A stretch of 64,000 nt of DNA from Pristionchus mayeri (Eukaryota; Nematoda; Chromadorea; Rhabditida; Neodiplogasteridae): positions 46,741,257 through 46,805,256 of the forward strand of contig BTRK01000006.1 of the NCBI GenBank assembly GCA_036245805.1. Direction: 5' to 3'. Under the pieces are notes generated by a model. The model saw nothing but the letters and a program-made list of their open reading frames with translations. It ran no database searches and was not told the origin of the DNA. Shown piece after piece: positions 32,668-45,400 of the stretch (position 1 is its first letter; every line of letters begins with the position of its first letter). Both the position numbers and the translations under genes were made by a program.

Positions 32668-33383
32668 TCAATCGGCTTGCAATCCACGATGATAGCACGA
32701 TATCTCCGCAAAGTTAGCCTTGATCTCGGCTTCTTCTCCAAGACAAGCACCATGCGCGTCATCCACCTAAAAAGGCGCATAAATTTGTATAGATAAGTCA
32801 TTTCCCACAGCTACGCTCAATCGCAAGCAACCTGGAAACATGTGGTTTGAAGCGAGATTTCATGAAAGCGAATTTAGTCAACACATTAACAATTAGTTTC
32901 TAGGCTTCCTTATATATTCATACTTATTTTAAGAGTTGCCTTTCATTAGAAAACATACTCCGTAGGTTCGCATCCGGGAGAGCACATGCCCATGTCGAAC
33001 TCTCTGGGTACGATCATCTCACTGCCGTCTTTGAAAATTAGTCCCTGCAATCGTTGAGACCTTGATAATCATAAAAATGCCTACGATTTTAAACTACATC
33101 AACTCCAATTTCTAATGATACATTGTTTGCATTGACACTGGCCTAGCAGTGTTCTCCCGCAAGCCCAGTCTCGAAGACGGGCTGCACCTTTACCTTTACC
33201 TTTACAGTGTATGCATTGAAACGGGACCTCTTTTAGGAAGAACGGAGATCTCCAGCAGGGCGGAACACGATTGCTCTCGAGAAGGGGACCTTTGCTCTTT
33301 GAACTTTGATCTTCGGCATTGAGATGGGAGGAGGAAGTGGCGAGGCAGAATACTAAGGAAATCACGATCGTGATCTTGAACAT
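32668..33383 (-). CDS. Small secreted peptide, CSPGCE type, paralog 2
   Basis: Exons 33228-33383, 32955-33044 and 32668-32766, all phase 0, give 114 residues ending at TGA 32668-32670. Signal peptide MFKITIVISLVFCLATSSS, then LLESNRVPPCW, then IFKDGSEMIVPREFDMG and MCSPGCEPTEY. A third exon adds GACLGEEAEI and ISCYHRG. Order and spacing match the neighbour at 31675-32047, so the two arose by tandem duplication. The first intron contains the (TTTACC)n repeat also seen at 4644. Six or so cysteines suggest a disulphide-bonded extracellular peptide. No known family recognised. Confidence 0.7.
33139..33205. repeat. Short interspersed repeat ending in TTTACC units, copy 2
   Basis: GCCTAGCAGTGTTCTCCCGC, AGTCTCGAAGACG, then CACC(TTTACC)n. 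Opposite orientation to the host gene, in its first intron. Copy 1 is at 4644-4710. Confidence 0.6.
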
Positions 33384-33506
33384 TACTGAAAGAACATGTA
33401 CAACGTGGTCAAGTGTTGCATAAGCATAGTTCTACTGAGAATGATACAATTACGGAAATGGTAAATACGAACATCCAAACTTTCGCATTCGTAAACATAT
33501 GAGAGC

Positions 33507-33649
33507 TTATGAATTGAAATGGTAGGAAAGTAGACTCTGCGATGACTCTAATGATCCAATTTTCGAATCAAGGGTTCGGTCTTGAGGTTTAGTGTAAGGA
33601 TTAGTCATCTGGTCGAGTGTCAGCTTTTTCGTTTTCTTAGGACTGCCAC
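33507..33649 (-). CDS. Possible orphan last exon
   Basis: After a strong acceptor (TTGCGTTCCATCAG) an open frame encodes GGSPKKTKKLTLDQMTNPYT and a Ser-rich tail to TAA at 33507-33509. The composition looks coding (basic, then Ser/Leu), but no upstream exon is visible: the region upstream is occupied by a LINE tail and a mariner. It could be the end of a gene interrupted by these elements, or chance. Confidence 0.3.
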
Positions 33650-33683
33650 CTGATGGAACGCAAGGGGGAGCAGATCGAGGAAA

Positions 33684-34010
33684 GAATAAATAAATAAATA
33701 GTTTATTCCATCCATAAATGTACTTTAGATACGAGAGATTTTTGAAGATGTTGATGGAAGGTGAGTCGCTTCTTGGCGACTTGTGTATGGGAGAGGGGTC
33801 GAGGCAGTAGGGGTGGAATTATATACGTATACGTGAGGGGGGAAGGCCTTTCTATAGAGAGAATCAAGGGTAAGAGAAGCAGATGCTCTCTGGAGATGAA
33901 CGCGGTGGTCATGCGAGAGCTCATTACAAGAGCCTGGAACAGATAGATGTGAGTCTAAATTCGAAAGTGACCTTTCATTAATCCGTCCCAGTTTCGTGAA
34001 CGCCATCAAA
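33684..34010 (-). mobile_element. Probable 3' end of a non-LTR retrotransposon
   Basis: The minus strand has open frame to 34009 and ends with AATAAACTATTTATTTATTT, that is a poly(A) signal and a short-repeat tail. Codon use and tail resemble LINE 3' ends. No diagnostic catalytic motif is present, so the class is uncertain. Confidence 0.4.
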
Positions 34011-34057
34011 AACGGAGAATGGAATTTCGATATTTATGGTGATAAACTCATGCTGAT

Positions 34058-35315
34058 ATCAGGTTGGCATGAAAGTCTTTGTCACTTTTTCAAAACCAAA
34101 ACTTTATTTCTTTGAGGAAACAATATCATGAGTTCAATTATAATTGCCCACTTTATTGACAATACGTGCCCAATGTACCTGCAATTTATGGATCCCCTCC
34201 CTTTAGAACCGGACTGGGTGTGAATGAAAGTATTGCTCGAGTTCAACCTCGAGACTTCCACGTGAATTGAAAGCCCTACCTCAAACGGCATGGGTCAGGT
34301 CAGCAAAAAGCCACTAATCGGAAGGGGCCAAGTCAGGAGAATACGGGGGGTAAGGGAGAACCATCCGTCCATATCCAGCCAGTTCCTGCTTGACTTGATT
34401 GGAGTCCTGGGGACGGGGGTCATTTTGCTGATTATACACTTTCTTGTCCTTCAGCATTGAACGATCGACTTCAATCTTCAAATTCTGTAATTGTGAGACG
34501 TACTTGGCCCCGGTGATTGTCATGCCTTCAGGTAGTAGCTCCGAGTAGATCACGCCATCCACTCCACACAACATAGAAAAACGTATTTTTCTTGAGGTGC
34601 AGGTCATGTTTGGGGATACCCTGTGGAATCTCTCCTTCTCCAACCCACTCGGCTCTAATGTGGTTGTTATCGTAGAGGACTCACTTCTCATTCCCCGTTA
34701 TGAGCCGTTCCAGCCATCGATCTCCACTTCGGAGAATGAGGAAAATATTGGAATCGTCGACTCGAAGGTCATGACTGGCTTGGATCAGATCATGGGATTT
34801 TAATCGACCGATTAATTTCCTCATTCCAAGATATCTCAATCCTTCTTTGACAGTGCAATGGTGGACTCTAAGTGCAATAGTCATTTCACGGGCATTTTTA
34901 AATGGGCTCGTTTAAGCAGCTTTCTACAAAGGTCTCAAAATGTATCAAACGCGGTCTCCCAGATCGATCATCATCATAGAGGGAAAAGTCGTCTTCTTCG
35001 GAGAGATGGATCCAATTCCTGCAGGCGTTGTAGAGGGGGCATGTGTGTGATAAACATTCTTCAGTAGGGTCTCCGAATCCTTCATCGTGGTGTAGGATAG
35101 AGAGAGGCAAAGCAGAACATGTCGGACGTGAGTGGCACCAGTAACATACATCGCTGTTCTACTAGAGCTTGATTGAAGGAAAAGGAATGGGAAGTTGTTT
35201 ACTATAAAGGCCAATCACTGACTGTTATTCACTAGGAACGAGGCAACACCAAAGGGCATTTGCTGCGAGCAGTGTAAAAACAAAACCAGTGACAAAGACT
35301 TTCATGCCAACCTAA
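34058..35315 (-). mobile_element. Mariner element with decayed transposase
   Basis: Ends AGGTTGGCATGAAAGTCTTT and its complement, ending CCTAA before a TA. The minus strand holds scattered transposase pieces in several frames: DDDRSGRPR, then GRLKSHDL, LITGNEKW (the usual TGDEKW, first Asp lost), NDPRPQ (degenerate DNARPH), and PYPPYSPDLAPSD. Many frameshifts make it inactive. Its outer 99 bp are inside the left arm of the giant palindrome, whose boundary (35217) falls within this element. Confidence 0.85.
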
Positions 35316-36263
35316 TATCAACCCGATCGTTGATCATCTGCGAATATGCATATGTCGGCATATACGTTCTTAGACTTCTGCAGATTTTAGATCAGTAATC
35401 TCAATTTTCGCAGATATTAGATGATATAGTTATGATAATCTTGTTATCATCAACGCAATGCTATTTCGGGGCATGCTTTCTGCAAATTATTTTCTGCAAA
35501 TTACCTGCAATCATAAAGGGGCATATTCTATCAGAATGTTGTTGTATTCTTCTTCTTTTCTCTATTTGTACACCATTGTAACTCCGCATCTCAATACAAT
35601 TTAACAATGTAAAGACAGATTTTTGTCTGTCTTATCCTTTGCGGAAAGATGGGCCAGTTGTATGTGTAAACTCCATATGCCTCTTCCAATTATTTCATTT
35701 TATTTATATCTTGCCAACATTTACTCAGATATTCTCATGGCTTGTAATTACAGGATACACCACCTTCTTAAGAACGGCTAGGCATGCATTGTCTTTTGAT
35801 ACGTCGAAAGTAGAGGTAATAAAGGTAACGTTGCAGCCACGTCAAGCGATGGTGCACTCGTCGACCACGCTAGGTGGTGTAATGCGTTGTGGCCGACAAC
35901 TACGAAATGGAAAGTAGTGGGGCGAAATGTTCAATTCATGCTTGTCGGTGAAGTCCGTGTGATGTCTCCATGGAAAGGTTCTTGAGCTGAATAAATAGAT
36001 TAATTGGTTTGATAACATATATTTTTAATTGTCGAATGACTTATACCTCACATGTGAAAAGTTTCTTCAATTTAGTGCGGAGTTCACGGTAACACAGCAA
36101 AACGATCAATCTGAAAGATCATTCAATTTTCCCCTTCCACGGTTGAAAAGTGCAATTCTAGTTTTCTCGGACAAATCGCATTTCATTCGTTTTCCATTCA
36201 GAATAATTTGGTTAGCACAGTCATTAATTCGATTCCCATAATTGTTTCTTGGTTTCTCATACA
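35316..36263. other. Left-arm flank downstream of SRX
   Basis: AT-rich with repeated GCAGAT.TTAGAT strings near 35375-35420. An acceptor-like CTGAATAAATAG and an open stretch at 35818-35998 (minus) could be an extra SRX C-terminal exon, but this is not convincing. Confidence 0.35.
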
Positions 36264-37805
36264 CTACCCATCAGCGCCGTTGACCAAACACCAGGATACA
36301 GTAGTCAATCCGTAGGCCGTCCATTTGTTGGCTGCGAAAGGAGAAAGGAGGAAGTAAGTGATCAGTTCAGTGATGAAGAAGACGCCTTGGAGGGAAGCCT
36401 ATCATGCAAATCAACGGTATACTGTATGCAAAACATACATCGATTTTTTCAGTGGATAATATAATTTACTACAAGTAATAGCTATCGCACTATGACTTCA
36501 AAATAACCTGATATACGAGAACGACCTCTTGTTTGCGTCGTTGTACTGAAGCTGAGTCGATCTAAAACCACAAGATTCTCCCGCGTTTTATAGTCACGAA
36601 TTCGATATTAATAGGTTGTTGTGCCTCGCCTGTTGCAAGGTATGCGTATGAATTTTCGTAATTGAGCAAATGTCAAGAGACGCAACGAGAAATACAGAAA
36701 TGCAGTTCATTGAAAAATCTCCATACCTGGAATACCCTGAAATGCCGTAGCAAAGGAAAATGCATACCACATAACGTTTTTGCAAGCATAGTTATCTTTG
36801 AAAGTGTATATCCATGAATACATTTTCAAGTATAAATCGCAGTCGACTAAAATACACACAAAAATTTTATTAATCATTAATGTAATCAACTCAGTGTCCA
36901 AAAAGGCTTATAGAATTTACATATACGGTAATACTATGATATTTACACCAACTTCTAAACGTCAGTACCCATTTTCAACATGTACGTCAGCACCACAATT
37001 GAGAAGATCCAATACGAAAATATCATAATCCGAGTATTCGATTTGCTGAAACGATTATTCAAGCATTCGATAATAAACGATGAAATAAATCCCAATCGTA
37101 TTTTTTTTATAAATGTCATGTCTTTTATCATGCTTCTACCTGAATATGTTTGAATATGAGAACGGGAAGTAAACGGCGACAAATCGGTTGGAGGAAATGC
37201 AAACGTGTGATAGGCAACAAATCTAAAAGAACAATTTTAAAAAATCACAAAAAAATGACATAAAATCTAATTTGTACTTGATAGGCAAGTAGAGTGGCAA
37301 ATCCGAACTGATCAGACATGGCGTACATTATGCGGTTTTGACTGAAAACCCAGATTCACTCTCGCCAAGCCAAAGCGGCACTAGATCGGATGAGAACTAT
37401 GATGTCATGCCGCCTTTGATATATCAAAGTCAGTATGACGCCATAGTTCTCATCCGACCTAGTGCCGCCAATAGGCCTACAAATATATCGTAGGAGCTAG
37501 GTAGAATGCGAGAAGGAACTGATGAATGCTATCGACAATGGCCTTGCGATGCACAATTTAAGTTGTATTTTAAAGACCCGAACAGACTTGTGAACGTATG
37601 AGACTTCCGAACGAACTATTCAGCGATTTCACCGATTGAAGGAACGCTATTACCATAATATTGCATGCAAAACCGACCAGAGCGATCAGAAAAAATAATT
37701 ATTATTACAAATATCTATTAATTATTATTTAAATATATTGTATTTAGGAACCGGAAAGAGGATGGCTCCAGCCATTTGATGGTCCTTGTTCATATCGAAG
37801 CTCAT
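36264..37805 (-). CDS. SRX-type chemoreceptor, left copy
   Basis: Mirror image of the gene at 54803-56344; coordinates sum to 92608, so its exons are the mirrored positions from 37752-37805 down to 36264-36398. It keeps every feature of that copy, including the CTG in place of CAG at the first acceptor and the GC donor. I saw no coding difference between the two copies within exons. In this arm it lies downstream of the exchanger, same strand. See the right copy for domain detail. Confidence 0.75.
37376..37467. repeat. MITE, GGTCGGATGAGAAC family, copy 5
   Basis: Almost perfect hairpin (CTAGATCGGATGAGAACTAT..ATAGTTCTCATCCGACCTAG) in an SRX intron; mirrored at 55141-55232. Confidence 0.8.
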
Positions 37806-38549
37806 TTGGGCAATTCTTCAGAATATGCAGCGTCTGAACGATTTTTTTATAAAATGCAAGCATTAAAAATTTTGAGAACCAGAGAGCATAACATTACGAT
37901 GGTGTGAATGGGAATCACAAGATCTGACAAATTGAATAACAACCTCTGGCATATCAAATAGTCACCACATATTTTCTTCGCTCGAGGAGTTATGGTCAGA
38001 GAACGTCGAGTAATAATTAGGTGAGCATCATTCTCCATTCTAGCGCTCGTGATGGGCGGTCGTCCCTGACCCCGCTCTTTTCCGACCTAGTTTGGGGAAT
38101 CCTCTCCCGTCAGCTTGGGCAACCCGGAGAGTATCGCTTACTTGGTACACTTCAAGAGGAGGAGCACGGACGGATTCCCATCGTATCGAGTGATCTACCG
38201 TCAAGAAAGCCCCGCTGTCTGCGTTGTGAGTTCCTAACCGGCGCAAGTCAGGTGTTCGGCGGCAGGATGATCTACTTCGATGCTCAACGGAGATCCGTCA
38301 CGATCGTCCCTACAGTTGACCAGAGAAGCCAAAGAAGATCCCATCCCTTGACCTAACGACGCTCTGAGACCGAAGATCCCCATTCCCTCCACACTGAAGT
38401 CACCCTCCTGCAGGACCATTGTGCCTGACGTCAGGATAAATATGATATATATGATATGAGCATCACTGTTATTCGATGACGCTCATCTGGTCCCTGTCAA
38501 AAGGTGGGGAAACATAATTACTACGAAGATTTACAATATGAAAAGGACA

Positions 38550-38662
38550 ACACGTATTAGAGTTCGAGAAACGATACTTCATTCCACACGCTATCTCGCC
38601 GATCGACCGGTCTAGAGAGTATGTTAAATGAGAGCGTGGTATCGATTCTCGAACTCTAATAC
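38550..38662. repeat. MITE, AGAGTTCGAGAA family, copy 2
   Basis: Ends ACGTATTAGAGTTCGAGAAA and complement; 113 bp. Mirrored at 53946-54058. Confidence 0.8.
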
Positions 38663-38781
38663 GTATTCATATCATCGTCCGGTTGTTGTTAACATGTCGA
38701 GGACGAGGGAGAGGGTCTTGTGGGTGTTCTCCTCCGACTCCTCGAAAGATTCGCACTCCGACACATTGAAGAGTAGTCGTC

Positions 38782-38954
38782 TCACAGGGAATTAAGACTA
38801 CAACTTCAGAAATCTGCCTTCCAGAGTACAGTCTTAAAAAGTCTAATTTTGAAAGTCCAGTTACCTCCACTATAATAAAGACTAAAAATTAGACGTATTA
38901 AGTGTACGCTCTGGAAGGTAGACTTCTGAAGTTGTAGTCGTATTCCCTGTGAGG
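38782..38954. repeat. Hairpin MITE with CTCACAGGGAAT ends
   Basis: Arms CTCACAGGGAATTAAGACTA and complement around TAAAGACTAAAAATTAGACG. 173 bp. Mirrored at 53654-53826. Confidence 0.8.
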
Positions 38955-39435
38955 TAGTAGTCCTCTGGCTGAGGGAGGGGGATGGCGGATATGACTTCAG
39001 TGTCATCGTATTAACAGTGTTCGACTGGACGAGTCTATCCACCAGGAATCTGACCCAAGAAGCCCATCTGTCTAGTCAGATATCCAATATACTTCTGGTG
39101 TGGGGCATGAGGAGATACGGCAGCTCGAGTGGGACTAGAGGCGACATGTGTAAGGGGAGTGAGGACAGGGATGAGAATGGAAAGGCGGAGAAGGAGAGAC
39201 CAGAGGTCAGAGGAGAAAGTGAGACGAGAGAGCACGATATAATGGCGGAATGGGGATATCGGGGTCACGCGTATACGAATGTGAGGCCCATCGCTGCTCT
39301 GATCCCTGTAAGAATCTATGCTTCCTCGCTGGTAGCAAGAGTATCATCACTTTTGTCCCGGATGATCGTTTCCGGATCAGTTCAAATTCGAAATCATTGT
39401 AAAAATCCCATTTATCTACAACTTGACCCTTCAAC

Positions 39436-42400
39436 CTACAACCAAACCAGTATGCCAGTCTCGGACAGAATAACAAAGACTATAAACACAACATAGATGA
39501 CTGCTAGCAAAATTCCATAGATTCGCTTGAGATTCGCCCGGAATATGAGCAGATTTAGCGTGGAGAAAATGATGGAGATGAAGAGGAATGTGATCATGAC
39601 CACGTTCACTCCACTCATCGTGATCTGAATAAAAGCAGGTAAGAAAGTGGAAAACTAGACAAAATATTATGTTTTTGAATGCAATAATGAAGTTGGAACA
39701 CACAAACTTCTTACAGGTTAAATATCAAAATGAATAGTTCCACCAGAATTCTAATTCGCAAAATGAAAGCTCACCGGAACGGTGTCTCCTCTGATCTTAG
39801 CGATCGTGAATGGAACGCCGAATCCGATGAGAAGGTCTGCAAATGCGAATTGTTCTGTACTTTGAGTTCGTTGCGTAAATTTTTATAATTGTTAAATTCT
39901 GAATACTAGGTTATAAAAGGTCTCATTTGGTAAGAACAAGGGATGCCCATTCGATGCGTGTTAGCGATCCAGCTACACTTCTCCCTCGCCTTCGCAATTA
40001 GATTAGGGAAAGGAGGTGTAGCGGAACCGCAAGGCCATCCCTAGTAAGAACTAAAATATCGATAACTCACTAAACAGCGGGCCTCCAATCGAGGCAGCCA
40101 TGGCCATTCGCGGGAATCCTTGTCGGGCTACTGAGATGTCGGCTACCAGATCGCCAACGCTGTTAGCCCACGCGAGCACTGTGATGCCGAGCACCTGGAG
40201 AGATACAACGGTTTCATTATGGTGCTTTGGCCAATTTTTTGGAGGTTCATGTGGTACAGTGAATGTAAAGTATTGATGTCAAATCGGCTTGTTTTCGCCT
40301 CGTATGCCACGCCCTCTCCCACTGTTCGACCAGTGAGATAGCACGCGAAACGAGAAGGGCGCATGCGGACTGTCAACGCTAATGTCCACGCGTAATCGTA
40401 CAATTATTTGGGGATTTATGCTGCTCACCGCTTGATCGATGCCTGATACCACTCCCAGCATGCTCACGACGTCGACGACTTCGGCCAGGATGAAGTAGAT
40501 CCAGATGATGGACATGCCGAAGCCCGTCAACGCATACGTCATCTGGAAAGGGATCGGAAACTGACATTACCTCAAAACCGTGGTCATAATTCAACAGGAA
40601 AGATGACGTCAATATATTTTTAATCTGTAGACTGTAATCGATCATTTTTATCAGAAAATCGTCCTGACTGGTAGAAGAGATAAGAGGATATGGTATCGAT
40701 TTGATGGTCAAAAGTGGTACAACTTTGTACCTCGTAGAATCGTGATTCCTTGTCTTTATCAGTTGCAAAGACAATGAAGGCAATGAGAATAATGGAGATG
40801 ATGGGCACGTACGCCCAGAGACCGGGGCCGCCCGAGAAAGGAACAAAGTCGATGACTGAAATTATGGCATGTTCATTTGGTTTGTTCTAGATAGTGTTGA
40901 AGTCTCAATCTGCATCATAATTTTTAGACATTGGGTGTATGTTATTCTGAGAAAAAAACAAAACTTTTGACCGTGTATCTCACAGCATCAATGTTTCAAG
41001 CAGTACTCTCAACTAGTGGTGCCAATTCAGTTGTTCATTCATATCTGCTGCCGGCTTGCCAAATCCGTTTTAGCATCCCTACTCCATATAAGAAAAAAAT
41101 AACGGATTATCCACTAATAACATACGCTGCGTGTTGAAGAGGACGCACTGTGGGCAGATGATGGCCTGGATGATGGCAAGGGGCTTGGACCAGGCAGCTT
41201 CTGCCTTGGGAATGGTCAGCTTGAAGAGGGTGACGATAGGGAACTGGAATTACGTCATGTTCAATACTGTGCGAATATTTAAATCTCAAACTAATCTAAG
41301 ACAAGAGTGTATGGATACTGACATACTGATACAGTATGATCATAAGGAAGGATGGCATCATGATGCCAATCAAAGGTAAGACTGTCGTCATCTAGAGAAA
41401 AGCTTACGGGACATCATGCACACAATCCTCGATCATAACCATAGGTGTCCACGCCGCCGGCGACAGGGGGGTGCTGAGCATAGACGCACCGTGCGTCTGT
41501 GCGCAAGGCATGATGCGCAAGGCGTGCGCAAGGCAATGGTCATGGTAAAAATCGATGGTAGATCATTGGTAGGTCAAGACTAACTACTGTACTCAATCGA
41601 TAGTACAGTAACAGTAGATACCGTATACCACTACCGTAACCCGCTAATATCGCGAACTAACTTTATTTTCAAAAAATTAAAGTACCGTACCCAATCGATA
41701 GTACAGTACCCCTGATACCGTATACCCCTACCGTAACAACCGATTATCAAAAAAACTAACTTTATTTTTAAAAAGTCCTGGTACCGTGCGCAATGGATTC
41801 TACAGTACCCAAGTAACTACAGTAACCCAGTTCCTTGGGTCAAACATTTTTCTAAATATTTCAAACATTTTTCTTAAAATCCAAAATTGATCATAAAATG
41901 ATTATACAATAATCACATATACGATGGGATACTTTTAAATAATTTTAAAATTGATTTTGGATTTTTAGAAAAATGTTTGACCCAAGGAACTGGATCTGAC
42001 CCAAGGAACTGGGTTACTGTAGTTAATTGGGTACTGTAGAATCGATTGGGCACGGTACCAGGACTTTTTAAAAATAAAGTCAGTTTGCGATAATAGGGGG
42101 TTACGGTTGCGGTATATGGGTGTACTGTACTATCGATTGGATACGGTATCTAGAATTTTTTGAAAATAAAGTTAGTTCGCGATAATAGCGGGTTACGGTA
42201 GTGATATACGGTATCTACTGTTACTGTACTATCGATTGAGTACGGTAGTTAGTCTTGACCTACCAATGACCTACCATCGATTTTTACCATGACTATTGCC
42301 TTGCGCGCGCCTTGCGCATCATGCCTTGCGCACAGACGCACGGTGCGTCTATGCGCAGCACCCCCCTCGCCGCCATTCGTGGACACCTATGATCATAACA

Positions 42401-45400
42401 AATGGAAAGATGAAGTCACAATGTAATATGAAAAATGACGTTGTGCACTCACGAGTATGTATGTCTTGATTCTCTCGAACATAGAGGGATCCTCGTTAGG
42501 AAGATCCGGCTTGAAATACGAGATCAGAGTTGGAATCATTCCGTTCGCAGTGGTGACAGACTCTCCTGAGCAGATACCAATACAAGTCTTGATGATTTTT
42601 GTGAGCATTGAACATTATAACGAAAGCGGGAAGAAACGGCCCGGTCCGTGTTAATAACTGCGTGAATTGATCTTGTTAACTAACGAATGGTCGCCGCTCG
42701 GCTCCTCAGATGCTCTCCATGGTAGACTTTGTTGTGCATCACAATGAAATCGTCCGTGTCATTCTCGGGGTCTTCCACGAAAATCTCTGAAAAATCAATA
42801 TTTCAAAAAAATCAATGAAAAAATCAATATTTCATAAAAAAATCTACTTGCCATTATCGTATCCCGTTCCGAGCATCGTCGATACTGCTATCGAGACTCG
42901 TTTCATTGTGCTGGGTCGCCGCGTGTTTTGTTTCTCAGGCACACTTTCCGTGTCATCCGGCATCGTACTCTTCATAATACTGGCTGTATTGTCAGCCAAC
43001 GCACTCAGCGTGGCATTAGGAACAACTGAAAATAGTAGAAAACGTATACATACATATTTGCATAGGTACGACTTCGCGAGAGATGACTCCCGGCTGTAGA
43101 GCATGCAGCATGAAGGGAGCAATATGTTGTGGAACCATCCCCTAATAAGTGTTGAGTCTCACTCGAACTCCTCTTTGACATCGCTCTGCTTTCCAGTTTC
43201 TTCTTCTTCTTGATAAATTCCGTGGTGAGAACGATGAGAACGTAGATGACGTAAATTCCAAGGAAGACTACAAATATTTTTGACTTCTCGTTTAGCTGGA
43301 AACAGCTATTATATCTAGAGACCGCAAGGTGGGTGACCGAATTGCTTTGGCAGGGTCATTTATGGGTCTAATGTATCCCTTTGAGGCTAAATAAGGCCAT
43401 TTTTTTGCCGTTTGGAGATTTCGTATCGTTGACTCGAGTTATGGCCCAAAAACACCTCGAAAGAGTCACAACGGAAAGGGAGTCGAAATCGGGACGAGAG
43501 CGAAGTGGGCGGAGCCCGATCTGCCTGGTTTCTCCAAAAGTTTGAGCATAGCTTCGCATCGAGCTTTGCTCGAGGAGGAGAGGAAAGGCATAGGTCCTCA
43601 AGAGCGCGCGCTCCCTGCACACGCCGGGTGAGAGATAAGCGAGCAAGTAAAGAGGAAGCACCGCCCCTTTGTAGCTCTATTAGCGCACGCTCTTGTACCT
43701 TTGAAATGAAATGATTAATCGGAAAAAAATCCAAAAAATACGTTCTCCGTGTCAATATACGCCTAAAATCAGGAACTATCCATCGCACAATGCCGATGTT
43801 AAGAATTGTCGTCGGAACCTTTTCATTCCCCAATCATGAACCCTAAAACGGCCTTTTTTTAGATATTTCTGATTAGATAATGCATGACGGGCACCCTGTC
43901 GTTTATAGACACTAGTCAGAAGTACCCAAAAAATTTTTTTTCTATATTTTTTGCATAAGTATTCGCTGCGTCATTTCGAGAACCAGATTTCGGCGCGCCT
44001 CTTTCTCCTCCTAAGTGGGCGGAGCCTGCGGTCTCTAATTATATCGCCCAATTTCTGGTCATACAATATCTATAGCATGTAGTATGATCAAGCTATTCAT
44101 AGTATTTCTATTTTACAGAATAATGCTAGCTTGTAAGTATACCAAGAGGTTGCCACAGTTCGATCTCATCGAAGAAGAGGAAATATGAGAGAATCAACGA
44201 TGCAGTGATGAAGAGGAATACGAGGTCGCGAAGTGTCGACCAGAAGGCTGCCTGAATGCCATTGCCTCTATTTTTCATTTAATTTCAGAGCATTTTACTA
44301 ATTTAAAATTTGTTTTCACACCTTGAACGGCCTTGTAATAACAATGGCTGCTGTTACGCTGAGCGTGATGAAGATTGTGCCTCCTGGATGAATCAGTATG
44401 GTTAAATTTAACTGAAAACAATATTTGAATACTGTTTTACCCACCTATCAATTCGCCAAGCGCTAGATCCGCTTGGGGTCGGGGCGAACTCAACACCGAG
44501 GCGACTGAAGTGAACACGTCTGTGACTCCATTGCCGAATGCTAGAAATGTGACGCCCTGAAAGGAAAAATAGTGTAACTCATCAACAGTGATCGATCAAA
44601 TCAAGCATACATCCGAGTGTGTTTGATCATGTTTCACCACTCACAGCAACATTCTCTGATATTTTCAGATGAGCGACGATTGTGGAAACGTTCGGGGAGA
44701 AGAATTCGTCTGCCGAAGTGGACAGCATGAGAATCATAAGAACGAGGAAGAGCACACCACCGACTACGATGAACCACTGAAACGGGAGCTATGAATAACA
44801 TCTCGGATGAGTCTGTTCCACTCTGTGGCATGGTGCGCCCAGAGTACGGTAGGAAGGGTTACTGTAGTGGCCGGGGTTTTACCATTCTATCTCGCGGAAC
44901 GACTTGAGAAAGCAAAATGAAAACATGTGTTTTCGTAATTTACATTCATATCTCGGTGAACTTTTGTTGCGAGCTGAGTCGTCACATATAAACACAGTTA
45001 CTATATTTTCGTCCTTTCAATGTTTTTGGAGTTGCACATTCGCTACATGTGTTAGCTGTATTTTCAGAATCAGTCACCCTTCCGTAATCGCCTCTGGTAC
45101 CATTATCTTGCAAAGCCACTACTGAGCTCTCAAAAACGTCAGAGATAAAAACATCACAATCACTTCAGAAACTTTTTTCATTGATTTTATGAAGTCACAA
45201 CATTTTTTAGCTCGATTTTCAGCAACAGTCATCCGTTATCCTCTCAGGTAGCATTATGATGTGAGGTTGCTCTTTCAAAGCCGCCATTGAGCTCTCAGGT
45301 GCGTCAGAGATAGGAGCCAGCCAGTCATAGCCCGGATTATCGAGTGCGCGCTCGCACTCAGACAGATGTGTGGAGATGAGCAAGAGATCAGATTTCCGAT

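Larger units (their letters stand above)
37806..39435. other. Between SRX and exchanger, left arm
   Basis: Holds two hairpin MITEs (38550-38662 and 38782-38954) and a GC-rich block 38020-38420 with open frames on both strands that I cannot assign. Mirror of 53173-54802. Confidence 0.45.

Noticed and set aside
39017..39496. 159-codon plus-strand frame (mirror 53112-53591, minus)
   Set aside because: Overlaps the last exchanger exon in antisense and low-complexity flank; no family motif or splice support.
41560..42300. CRISPR-like array of ACCGTA/CAATCGATAG repeats
   Set aside because: Units are irregular and arranged as an inverted repeat within a foldback transposon in a eukaryotic intron.
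39017..42608. Idea that left-arm and right-arm frames are separate gene sets
   Set aside because: Every left-arm frame has an exact reverse-complement partner; they are one duplicated set.
43387..43833. 148-codon frame (mirror 48776-49222)
   Set aside because: Lies entirely inside the TAGAGACCGCAAG MITE; the shorter copy at 8008 does not preserve the frame.
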